17,318 bases of DNA from Chloroflexi bacterium RBG_16_60_22. Lineage in GTDB: Bacteria; Chloroflexota; Dehalococcoidia; Dehalococcoidales; RBG-16-60-22. The DNA is taken from positions 3,102-20,419 of the forward strand of contig MGNX01000065.1 of the NCBI GenBank assembly GCA_001796935.1, read 5' to 3'. Made by a program: the position numbers and the translations under genes. A model generated the notes under the pieces. It was not told where the DNA came from and did no database searches. It saw nothing but the letters and a program-made list of their open reading frames with translations. Positions 6,990-14,071 of the stretch are shown here, piece after piece (the first letter of the stretch is position 1; the number at the start of each line of letters is the position of its first letter).

Positions 6990-8213
6990 CTAGTAAGAGT
7001 TGTGCATGACCCTCTTGAGCAGGGCGATGACCTCGTCGTGGTCGAACTCCTTGGGGTTGCCCTGGCTGCAGAAGTCGTTGGAATAAATCTCGACGATGTG
7101 CTCCAGGTCCTTCTCCTGCAAACCGAACTGGTCGGCCAGGTGGCCGGGGGTGATTTCCAGGTCTTTCATCAGCTGCTCTATTTCTTCGAACCAGCGGTCG
7201 GCGGCCTGCCAATCCGTCATGTTGCGGGTATCGATGCCCATGGCCCGCGTCATGGCGGCGAACTTATCGAGGGCGGCCGGCTGGTTATACCGCTCTCCCG
7301 CCAGTGTCAGGACGGCGTTGACCCGCCCGTGATGGCAGTCCGTCAGGGCGCCCACCTGGTGGCCCAGCCCGTGCACGATGCCGGCGCCGGCCCCGAAGCC
7401 GATGGCGATGCCGCCCATGGTGGCCGCCCAGCACATCTTCTCGCAGGCGTCCTTGTTCATCCGGTTGTAGGTGAACTCCCGGAGGTTCTGGTAGATAAGC
7501 TCCACCGCCCGCAGCAGGATGCCGTAGGCGTAGGGGCCCTGTACCTTGGTGACGAAGGCCTCGAAGCCGTGGGCCATGGCGTCGAAGCCCGTCCAGGCGG
7601 CGAAGTTCCGCGGCTGGAGCCTGATGAGGAGCGGGTCGACGATGGCGACGGTGGACTGGACGTTGGGGGCGCTGACCAGCACCTTGGCCCGCTTCTTGGT
7701 GTCGGTGATGGCCGCCCAGGAGGTGACCTCGGCGCCCGTGCCGGAGGTGGTGGCCACGGAAATCTGGGGGATGGTGCAGGGTTTCAGCCTGGCCAGGGTC
7801 TCCATCCAGGGCGGGTCGAGATGGGCGGTGAAGTTGTTGACGTCCTTGCCGCCGTTGGCCGCCACCACGCGGATGGACTTGCAGGTATCGATGGAGCTGC
7901 CGCCGCCGACCGCCACCACGCCGTCGCACTTGCCGTCCACGAAAGCCCGGTAGGCCGCCATTATCTCGTGGTCCTTGGGGTTGGAGGTGACCTTGTCGAA
8001 GACGTCGGCAGCGATGCCGGCGTGCTTCAGGATACCCTTGATTTCCTCGACGATGCCCGTGCCCCGCAGACCGGAAGTCACGATGAGCGCCTTCTTGATG
8101 CCGGCGGCCTTGCACTCGTCGCCGGCCGTCTCATAAGCGCCCCAGCCCAGGGCTATCCTGGGGATGGGGTTGGTGTAGGTGATGGGAAACTCGTAGATGT
8201 TTTTATTGACCAA
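6990..8213 (-). CDS. Iron-containing alcohol dehydrogenase, likely mycofactocin-dependent
   Basis: A 407-residue group III metal-dependent alcohol dehydrogenase. The nucleotide-binding segment VAVGGGSSIDTCK lies near 101-112, TTSGTGAEVT at 156-165, and the metal ligands fit Asp211, His215 (GFDAMAHGFEA), His281 (HGLGH) and His295 (CHHG). The start codon is TTG at 8213 with a strong GGAGG 7 nt upstream; no better start is available. The family includes nicotinoproteins with non-exchangeable NAD(P) that need an external electron acceptor, and such enzymes are typical neighbours of mycofactocin genes. The substrate, presumably a primary alcohol, cannot be read from the sequence. It lies 55 nt behind the zinc dehydrogenase and 123 nt before mftA, all on one strand. 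Confidence 0.92.
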   Translation of the reverse strand: MVNKNIYEFPITYTNPIPRIALGWGAYETAGDECKAAGIKKALIVTSGLRGTGIVEEIKGILKHAGIAADVFDKVTSNPKDHEIMAAYRAFVDGKCDGVVAVGGGSSIDTCKSIRVVAANGGKDVNNFTAHLDPPWMETLARLKPCTIPQISVATTSGTGAEVTSWAAITDTKKRAKVLVSAPNVQSTVAIVDPLLIRLQPRNFAAWTGFDAMAHGFEAFVTKVQGPYAYGILLRAVELIYQNLREFTYNRMNKDACEKMCWAATMGGIAIGFGAGAGIVHGLGHQVGALTDCHHGRVNAVLTLAGERYNQPAALDKFAAMTRAMGIDTRNMTDWQAADRWFEEIEQLMKDLEITPGHLADQFGLQEKDLEHIVEIYSNDFCSQGNPKEFDHDEVIALLKRVMHNSY

Positions 8214-8268
8214 TGTTTGCCTCCTTGCGCGGTGTTATTCTTATTGTAAGGTACCGCCCGGCCCAATC

Positions 8269-9300
8269 TCAAGGGACGCGCAGCAGTATCTTGATGTTGG
8301 CATCCTTGTTGGCCAGCAGCGCCTCGAAGCCGAGCTTCACGGCGTCCTTGAGGGGGACGAGGGACGTAACCAGGGGGGAGGCATCGATTCTCCCGTCCGC
8401 CAGCAGGTCCACGGCCGTCTGGCCCTCGTGGACGTAGATGGAGCTGCCCACCATTATCTTTTCCGGGAAGGTCATGGTGCTGAACTCGAAGGTGCCGGGC
8501 TGGCTGAACACCCCCACGATAACGGCGATGCCGCCCCGGCGGAGGAGCTCCACGGTCAGCTGGGGCGTATCCGGGTAGCCGACGCACTCGATGGCGGCAT
8601 CGGCGCCCGGGCCGCCGGATATTTTCTGCAGCTGTGACACCGGGCTGCCGTCGCTGAGGTAGATGACCGCCGTGGCGCCCAGCGCCCTGGCGAGCTCACC
8701 GCGGCCCCGGTGCTTGGCGACGACGTACACCTCGGAGGCCCCCGCCGCTTTGGCGGCGAGCAGGGCGCAGAGCCCGATGGTGCCGTCCCCCACCACCGCC
8801 ACCGTGTTGCCGAGCTGCACGCGGGCCTGCCGTACGGCGTGGAGGGCCACGGCCAGCGGCTCGACCATGGCACCGGCCTCGTCGGACACCCCGTCAGGAA
8901 GGTGGTAGCAGGCGTAGGCCGGTACGATGACATACTCCGCCATGCAACCGTCCGTGAAGAGCCCGGTGAAGCCCTGGTTCACGCAGAGGTTGTACCGCCC
9001 CTCTTTGCAGACATAGCATTCACCGCAGTAGTAGTAGCCGACCCCGGTCACGCGCTCCCCCACCCTGAAGTCACTAACGCCTTTCCCCACGGCGGCCACC
9101 TTCCCGGCGAACTCGTGCCCTATCGTAATCGGCGCTTTTTCTGCGGCTATCATGACCGGGCCGGAGGCATACTCCTTGAGGTCGGTGCCGCAGATACCGG
9201 CCAGGGCAACCCTGACCTTTAGCTGTCCCGGCCCGGGAGAAGGCTCCGGCACGTCCACGTACCGCAGGTCTTTCCGGCCGTACCATCTCAACGCTTTCAT
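8269..9300 (-). CDS. Zinc-dependent medium-chain alcohol dehydrogenase (butanediol/sorbitol dehydrogenase-like)
   Basis: A 343-residue MDR-family dehydrogenase. The catalytic zinc site is visible as Cys37 (AGICGTD), His62-Glu63 (GHEFAG) and Glu147 (MVEPLA); the structural zinc site is Cys92, 95, 98 and 106 (CGECYVCKEGRYNLC); the Rossmann motif is VVGDGTIG at 169-176. A GTG lies two codons upstream at 9306, but GGGAG is spaced correctly for the ATG at 9300, so I use that. It is the first gene of the minus-strand block and has a strong promoter in front. It probably oxidises a secondary alcohol or diol with NAD(P)+; whether it uses mycofactocin is inferred from context only. Confidence 0.92.
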   Translation of the reverse strand: MKALRWYGRKDLRYVDVPEPSPGPGQLKVRVALAGICGTDLKEYASGPVMIAAEKAPITIGHEFAGKVAAVGKGVSDFRVGERVTGVGYYYCGECYVCKEGRYNLCVNQGFTGLFTDGCMAEYVIVPAYACYHLPDGVSDEAGAMVEPLAVALHAVRQARVQLGNTVAVVGDGTIGLCALLAAKAAGASEVYVVAKHRGRGELARALGATAVIYLSDGSPVSQLQKISGGPGADAAIECVGYPDTPQLTVELLRRGGIAVIVGVFSQPGTFEFSTMTFPEKIMVGSSIYVHEGQTAVDLLADGRIDASPLVTSLVPLKDAVKLGFEALLANKDANIKILLRVP

Positions 9301-9350
9301 GGTCACGCTCCCTTGCCTGGCAAGCTGGGAATAAAGGGGGATACCAAGCT

Positions 9351-9379
9351 ATTATCAAAGACCCCGTGGTTTTTGTCAA
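9351..9379 (-). promoter_or_regulatory. Sigma70-type promoter for the dehydrogenase/mycofactocin block
   Basis: On the minus strand TTGACA (9379-9374) is followed after exactly 17 nt by GATAAT (9356-9351). This is a near-consensus match 51 nt in front of the zinc dehydrogenase ATG. It should drive that gene and may read on through the iron dehydrogenase into mftABC. The rest of the divergent gap, 9380-9595, holds nothing coding, and I found no convincing promoter for the opposite gene there. Confidence 0.75.
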
Positions 9380-9595
9380 GGCGGGGGTCGGGTTGTGCAG
9401 GGGAGTGCGCCGCGAGAGGGGATTAAAGGGGTGAGGCCAGGATAAACCCTCCAGTACACTATTTAATCTGCCAAACTAGGGCACTGTACCGATACTCAAC
9501 ATAACGCTGCCTCCTGTAGAATTAAAGTGGAGCTAAGATAAAAGGGGCAGTCCCGGCCCTGGCCGGAGCCGGAACCATCCCGAAGGAGGACGAAA

Positions 9596-10018
9596 ATGAA
9601 GAGGTACTATGGGGCGGAGAGAGGACCCAAGGGTGCTTACCTCAACACGTCCACGGGGGAGTTCGTCCAGATTACCGAAGAGGCCCCCTTCCTGCCGGGC
9701 GGCAGCGAGGTAAAATACGTCAGGATGCCCTCGGTGCTGGCGATGATAACCGGCCCCTTCGCCGGGCTGGTCTTCATCATCTTTCTACCCTTCATGGGCA
9801 TCGCCGGAGTCATCGGCTACCTGGGCTACAAGCTCGGGCAGGGCATCGTGTCCCTGGAGCGCAAGACGGTCCATAACGTCGCCGTCGGCTGGCAGCCCGG
9901 CCGGGCCTACTTCACCCGGCGCGGCCGCGCCGACCGCAAACCGGCGGCTACCGATGAAAAGGAACTCAGCGAACTGGAGGAGGAAATAACCAAGCGGAGA
10001 GAAAGCGGTGAGCGGTAA
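9596..10018 (+). CDS. Small membrane protein of unknown function
   Basis: A 140-residue protein that I do not recognise. It has an ATG with a strong GGAGGA 5-6 nt upstream. The N-terminal 45 residues are soluble, a hydrophobic hairpin or long segment spans roughly 46-82 (MPSVLAMITGPFAGLVFIIF, then GIAGVIGYLGYKLG), and the C-terminal third is highly charged, ending in a short putative coiled coil (EKELSELEEEITKRRE). It is transcribed away from the zinc dehydrogenase; the next gene has its own promoter, so it may be monocistronic. Confidence 0.75.
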   Translation: MKRYYGAERGPKGAYLNTSTGEFVQITEEAPFLPGGSEVKYVRMPSVLAMITGPFAGLVFIIFLPFMGIAGVIGYLGYKLGQGIVSLERKTVHNVAVGWQPGRAYFTRRGRADRKPAATDEKELSELEEEITKRRESGER

Positions 10019-10066
10019 GGCTCTCCGTCAGGAGCCAGCCGGGTTCATCTTCTGGTGTCCGCGCCC

Positions 10067-10095
10067 TTTACCAATCCCGGTTCCTGTGCTAGAAT
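10067..10095 (+). promoter_or_regulatory. Extended -10 promoter for the cytochrome unit
   Basis: TTTACC (10067-10072), a 17-nt spacer and TAGAAT (10090-10095), with TGC directly before the -10 box, form an extended -10 promoter. It ends 39 nt upstream of the cytochrome c start codon. Confidence 0.65.
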
Positions 10096-10134
10096 CCTAA
10101 CGGACGACAGGTAACGCTGCCTGACGGAGGTGCC

Positions 10135-11238
10135 GTGGGCTTATATCGCGGTTCAGCGCGGTCCGCTCTGGCCAGGGGTTGGAAGGTGGTTGCGGCAGGT
10201 GCGGTGGTGGTTGCCCTGGCGCAGGTCTTGTTTCCGGTTACCGCCGCTGCGGCTGATGGCACCCTGGCCGGTGGTGCCTGCCTGGACTGCCACGGCCAGC
10301 CCGGCCTGAGCATGACCCTGGCCAGCGGGGAGACCCTGGAGCTTTACATCGACCCGGGAGTGTATGCCGCTTCCGTTCACGGTGACAAGCTGCTCTGCAC
10401 CGACTGCCATACTGCCATCACCGGCTTCCCCCACCCCCAGTGGAATATCCCCAATCAACGCGAGTACAACATCACCCAGTACGAATTGTGCAAGCGGTGC
10501 CACTTTGACAACTACACCAAGACGCTGGACAGTATCCACTATGCCATGCTGTCGGCCGGAGACCTGAGGACGCCGATATGTACCGACTGCCACGGGGCGC
10601 ACGACGTCGCCCTGCCGTCGCAGCCGCGGGCCAAGATTTCCCAGACCTGCTCCCAGTGCCACCAGGCCATCTACCAGCAGTACGTCAACAGCATCCACGG
10701 CAAGGCCCTGATTGAAGAGAACAACTACGACGTCCCCGTCTGCACCGATTGCCACCAAACGCACACCATCGTGGACCCCCGGACGGCGTCCTTCCGGCTG
10801 GAGTCCGTGCACCTGTGCAGCAACTGCCACAGCAACCAGAAGCTCATGGAGAAGTACGGGATTTCGTCGCAGGTGGTCAAGACCTACCTCAACGACTTCC
10901 ACGGCCGGACGGTAGCGCTGGTGGAGAAGGAGACCCGGGACATCTGGGTGGAGGAGGCGGTCTGCACCGACTGCCACGGCATCCACGACATCCAGCAGGT
11001 AAGCAGTCCGGGCTCGCCGGTCATCAAGAGCAACCTGGTGGCCACCTGCGGCAAGTGCCACGCCGATGTCAACGTCAATTTCCCCGGGGCCTGGCTCTCC
11101 CACTACGAGCCCGGTATCGATAAAGCGCCGCTGATATTCTTCGTGAGGTGGTTTTACCGGATACTCATCCCGTTTATCCTGGCGGGGCTGGGCATCCACG
11201 TGATGCTCGACCTGTGGCGCCGGATAACCAACCGGTAG
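10135..11238 (+). CDS. Membrane-anchored nonahaem cytochrome c
   Basis: A 367-residue protein with nine CxxCH haem-binding motifs starting at Cys 49, 88, 119, 149, 172, 203, 228, 277 and 305. A signal or anchor segment spans about 17-39 (VVAAGAVVVALAQVLF, then TAAAADG), and a C-terminal transmembrane helix lies at about 331-356. The haem domain should face the outside of the cytoplasmic membrane. The start codon is GTG with GGAGG 5 nt upstream. It is followed after 13 nt by a cytochrome b, so the pair probably forms a quinol-linked complex that moves electrons to an external or periplasmic acceptor. The family is broadly of the multihaem cytochrome c3/NapC-NrfH kind; no catalytic nitrite reductase-type haem motif is seen, and the acceptor is unknown. 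Confidence 0.92.
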   Translation: MGLYRGSARSALARGWKVVAAGAVVVALAQVLFPVTAAAADGTLAGGACLDCHGQPGLSMTLASGETLELYIDPGVYAASVHGDKLLCTDCHTAITGFPHPQWNIPNQREYNITQYELCKRCHFDNYTKTLDSIHYAMLSAGDLRTPICTDCHGAHDVALPSQPRAKISQTCSQCHQAIYQQYVNSIHGKALIEENNYDVPVCTDCHQTHTIVDPRTASFRLESVHLCSNCHSNQKLMEKYGISSQVVKTYLNDFHGRTVALVEKETRDIWVEEAVCTDCHGIHDIQQVSSPGSPVIKSNLVATCGKCHADVNVNFPGAWLSHYEPGIDKAPLIFFVRWFYRILIPFILAGLGIHVMLDLWRRITNR

Positions 11239-11251
11239 CATCGGAGGACAC

Positions 11252-12034
11252 ATGGCGACCGCCCGGATAACGGACAACGGAGCGATGAAAGAAGAAGCCG
11301 GACAGGAATACATCAGGCGGTTCAACGCCGGTCAGCGGATTGAGCACATCGTGCTCATGGTAACATTTATCGTGCTGGCGGTTACCGGCCTGGCCCAGCG
11401 CTACTACACCGCCGGCTGGGCGGAGGGAGTTATCCTGAACCTGGGTGGCATCGAGTTCACGCGGCTGATTCACCGCGCCTTCGCCCTGGTATTCACACTG
11501 GGCGCCGTGTACCACTTCGGCAACGTCTTCTACTCCTATTTCGTCAGGCGCCGCCGCCTGGCGATGGTCCCCACCCTCAAGGACTTCGGTGATGTGGTGG
11601 GCGCGCTGCGCTACACCTTTGGCCTGGCGGAACGGCCGCCGCAGTACGGCCGCTACGACTACCGCCAGAAGTTCGAGTACTGGGGACTCATCTTCGGGGG
11701 GCTGGTCATCATCGCCACCGGCTTTATCCTGGCCTTCCCGGTGACCGTTACCAAGGTCCTGCCGGGCCAGGTGGTGGCCGCGGCCGTCGAGTTCCACGGG
11801 TTCGAGGCCACGCTGGCGGTGCTGACCATCGTTATCTGGCACCTCTACGATGTTATCTTCCGCCCCGGCGTTTTCCCGGCCGATACGAGCATCTTCACCG
11901 GTAAAATCTCCCGTGAAAGGATGCTCGAGGAGCACACCCTGGAGTACGCCGAAATGACGACCGCCCCGGCCGGACCTGATGCCGGCGACTCCCCCGCCGG
12001 GGAAGACCCGGCGGTGCCCGACCGGCAGGGGTAA
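11252..12034 (+). CDS. Cytochrome b membrane subunit (formate dehydrogenase gamma/b561-like)
   Basis: A 260-residue protein with four predicted membrane helices (about 31-49, 71-95, 140-163 and 183-203) and histidines placed as haem b ligands: His32 (RIEHIVL), His74 (LIHRAF), His88 (VYHFGN), His182 (FHGFEA) and His197 (IWHLYD). This is the pattern of di-haem cytochrome b subunits that exchange electrons with quinone. ATG with GGAGG 5 nt upstream. It follows the nonahaem cytochrome c by 13 nt, which suggests a two-subunit quinol:cytochrome c oxidoreductase. The C-terminal 30 residues are acidic and proline-rich and look disordered. Confidence 0.88.
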   Translation: MATARITDNGAMKEEAGQEYIRRFNAGQRIEHIVLMVTFIVLAVTGLAQRYYTAGWAEGVILNLGGIEFTRLIHRAFALVFTLGAVYHFGNVFYSYFVRRRRLAMVPTLKDFGDVVGALRYTFGLAERPPQYGRYDYRQKFEYWGLIFGGLVIIATGFILAFPVTVTKVLPGQVVAAAVEFHGFEATLAVLTIVIWHLYDVIFRPGVFPADTSIFTGKISRERMLEEHTLEYAEMTTAPAGPDAGDSPAGEDPAVPDRQG

Positions 12035-12035
12035 A

Positions 12036-13034
12036 ATGCTTTTCTTCAATTCTTTCTGGGGTCACTATTTCACCCAGGCGGTCGTCTACTCCATCGTCAC
12101 GCTGGCCGTGGTGGAGACACTGGTGGCGGCCTGGCGGCTCCGCGAGGCGCTGGCCCGGATTAAGCTCCGCTTCCTGGCCCTGCTGCTGCCGGTGGCATGT
12201 CCGCCCTTATTTTTCCTGATTTACCCGCCCCGCCACGATTTCTCTTTCCGGGAGCAGGTGGCCCTGCTGGACATCAACACCTGGCTGCGGCTGGAGCTGG
12301 GGGGCGGCATCGCCGTGTGGCACCTGGCCGCCGCCGGGCTGGGGATAACCGCCATCGTTTTCCTCGCCCGGGACGTCCTCCCCATCGTCCGGCATTACCT
12401 GGGACGGCGGCACCTGTCCTTCCCCATCGTCGAGGAGGGGCGGTTCCCCCGGCTGGACGCGGCGCTGGCCGGCCTGCCGGAGAAGGCCGCCATTCCCCGT
12501 CCCGCCGTGCGGCTCTCGCCGGATAAGCTGCCGGTGGCCTATACCTCGGGTCGCGGGACGCTGGTGGTCTCGGCGGCGATGATTGACCTGCTCGACGACG
12601 ATGAGCTCCGGGCCGTCACCGGGCATGAAATCGCCCACCTCAGCCGGAGGGTCGGCTGGATTAGCCGCGCCCTGCTGGTACTGCGGTGGCTCCAGGGCTA
12701 CAACCCGCTGGCCATCCTCGTCTTTCACCTCATCGTTAACGACAGCGAGAAGCTCTGCGACGATATGGCCGCGGGCTACTCCGGGCGGCGGCTGTCCCTC
12801 ACCTCGGGGCTGCTCAAGATATTCCAGCGCTCCACCGGCGAGACCCTCCCGGAGGTCGAAATCCGGCGGCCGGTGAAGCCGGTCAATGGCCTGGAGGACG
12901 TGGCCAACCGGAACCTGGTCAAGGAGAGGATAAAAAGGATTGTCCACGGCGATGCCGCCGGCGTTCCCTACCCGAACTTCCGGGTGGTGGTCACCGGGGT
13001 GATGCTGGCCGCCCTGCTATTCCTTATTGTCTAG
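12036..13034 (+). CDS. Membrane zinc metallopeptidase, M56 (BlaR1)/M48-like
   Basis: A 332-residue protein with HEIAH at 197-201 as the zinc site and E238-x2-CD (SEKLCDDMAA) as the third-ligand region, the arrangement of M56/M48 peptidases. Hydrophobic segments lie at about 12-32, 45-62, 92-112 and at the extreme C-terminus. I use the ATG at 12036, which has AGGGG 5 nt upstream and starts 1 nt after the cytochrome b stop; a longer in-frame start at 11979 would extend back into the cytochrome b gene and has no support. No sensor domain or partner repressor of the BlaR/MecR type is visible, so the role is likely membrane protein processing or quality control, without firm evidence. Confidence 0.85.
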   Translation: MLFFNSFWGHYFTQAVVYSIVTLAVVETLVAAWRLREALARIKLRFLALLLPVACPPLFFLIYPPRHDFSFREQVALLDINTWLRLELGGGIAVWHLAAAGLGITAIVFLARDVLPIVRHYLGRRHLSFPIVEEGRFPRLDAALAGLPEKAAIPRPAVRLSPDKLPVAYTSGRGTLVVSAAMIDLLDDDELRAVTGHEIAHLSRRVGWISRALLVLRWLQGYNPLAILVFHLIVNDSEKLCDDMAAGYSGRRLSLTSGLLKIFQRSTGETLPEVEIRRPVKPVNGLEDVANRNLVKERIKRIVHGDAAGVPYPNFRVVVTGVMLAALLFLIV

Positions 13035-13065
13035 GCGTCCGCCGGTGGACTGACTTGCTGACATT

Positions 13066-13602
13066 ATGAGGTTTATCAAGGCGGTCCCGCAGCTGATACT
13101 CGTACCGGCGGCGGTGCTCGGCGCGGCGGCGCTGGTGCTGTTTCTCATCGGGGCGGCCCAGGACTACCTGTACCCCCCCGAGCACGGTCCCCGGGAGTAC
13201 GCCAGCATCGAGGAGGCCGGGGACGAGCTGGGTTTCCGGGTGGTCGTCCCCACCTATTTCCCCAGCTACCTCGCCTGGCCGCCCGGCGTCATCCGCGGCC
13301 AGCTCCTGCCGTCCTCCCGGGTGGAGACGGTCTATAACGCGCCGAACGGCGGCTACCCGGTGCTGGTGATATCCCAGGTAGTCGCCGACAGCGACGAGCT
13401 GCCGGTACCCCTGCCCTGGGTGCGGGAGGTACTGGAAGAGAGAGCGGTGGTCATCGGGGAAAACCGGGGGACGCGCCTGACCGCCACCGGCGAGGACGGG
13501 CAGCCGCTCAACGGCGCCTACTGGAGGTCGGGGGGTTTTTACTTCATCGTCGTGACGAGCCGGGCGGCCAGCGAGCTGCTCAGCATCGCCAGCAGCATGT
13601 GA
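13066..13602 (+). CDS. Membrane-anchored extracytoplasmic protein, DUF4367-like
   Basis: A 178-residue protein with one N-terminal membrane segment (about 8-30) and a soluble domain. The opening GFRVVVPTYFPSYLA and the ending GAYWRSGGFYFIVVTS with ELLSIASSM resemble the strand pattern of DUF4367 proteins, often found at the C-terminus of anti-sigma factors; this is a family guess, not a firm match. It starts 31 nt after the metallopeptidase with no strong ribosome binding site. The pairing with a membrane protease could mean it is a substrate or partner; inference only. Confidence 0.7.
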   Translation: MRFIKAVPQLILVPAAVLGAAALVLFLIGAAQDYLYPPEHGPREYASIEEAGDELGFRVVVPTYFPSYLAWPPGVIRGQLLPSSRVETVYNAPNGGYPVLVISQVVADSDELPVPLPWVREVLEERAVVIGENRGTRLTATGEDGQPLNGAYWRSGGFYFIVVTSRAASELLSIASSM

Positions 13603-13683
13603 GGGCCGCCACGCCGGGTTTGCAATATTCCCGCCGTTGGTCTATCTTAACCTTTGATGTAATCTTTCAGCGTCGAGGTGCTC

Positions 13684-13932
13684 ATGGAAATATTTCAAAC
13701 GGCCGTTGTGGGGAGGATAATCTTCAGCCTGGGTATCATCAATATCGTCAGCGCGCTGCTCATCTTCATGTCCTGCCGCTGCATACCCGGCGCCAGGCTG
13801 CTGGGACGCCTGAGGAAATACGCCTGGCACCAGAGCCTGTTCAAGGTCCACTGCTATATCTGGAGGGTATTCTGGCCCTCGGTAATCGTCCACGGCTTCC
13901 TGGCCGTGTTGTATTTCGGGGTGCCCGGGTAG
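13684..13932 (+). CDS. Small two-helix membrane protein, His/Cys-containing
   Basis: An 82-residue protein of unknown function. Two hydrophobic segments (about 6-30 and 58-79) flank a basic loop. Notable residues are a Cys pair (MSCRC) and three histidines (WHQSLFKVHCYIW and VIVHGF), a spacing that could bind haem or metal but does not match a family I know. I chose ATG 13684 because GAGG lies 5 nt upstream; GTG 13678 two codons earlier is directly against that site. Confidence 0.6.
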   Translation: MEIFQTAVVGRIIFSLGIINIVSALLIFMSCRCIPGARLLGRLRKYAWHQSLFKVHCYIWRVFWPSVIVHGFLAVLYFGVPG

Positions 13933-13985
13933 CTTTTCAATTCCCCCGCGCCATGTCCCCGCGATGACGGGCCGCCTCCGGTTGC

Positions 13986-14015
13986 TTTACATTGGAGCGC
14001 CGCCGTCCTTATACT
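13986..14015 (+). promoter_or_regulatory. Sigma70-type promoter for the 2-oxoacid oxidoreductase genes
   Basis: TTTACA (13986-13991), an 18-nt spacer and TATACT (14010-14015) match the consensus at ten of twelve positions. The predicted leader to the ATG at 14072 is about 50 nt. Confidence 0.65.
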
Positions 14016-14071
14016 TTAAATAGTCGAGGCGAAATCCGGGGCGAATCCAGAGACGGGGGAGGGGATAAACG

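Noticed and set aside
6888..8249. Long plus-strand open frame (453 codons) opposite the iron alcohol dehydrogenase
   Set aside because: It is the complement of a gene with clear catalytic motifs; the translation is low-complexity and lacks domains. High GC makes such antisense frames common here, as also at 1458-2009, 4517-5302, 10153-11325 and 15178-16359.
10019..10036. Possible terminator hairpin (ggctc/gagcc) after the small membrane protein
   Set aside because: The stem is only 5 bp and no T-run follows.
11979..12035. Upstream start for the metallopeptidase, overlapping cytochrome b
   Set aside because: The 19 extra residues are proline- and arginine-rich and come from the cytochrome b reading region; the ATG at 12036 has a good ribosome binding site.
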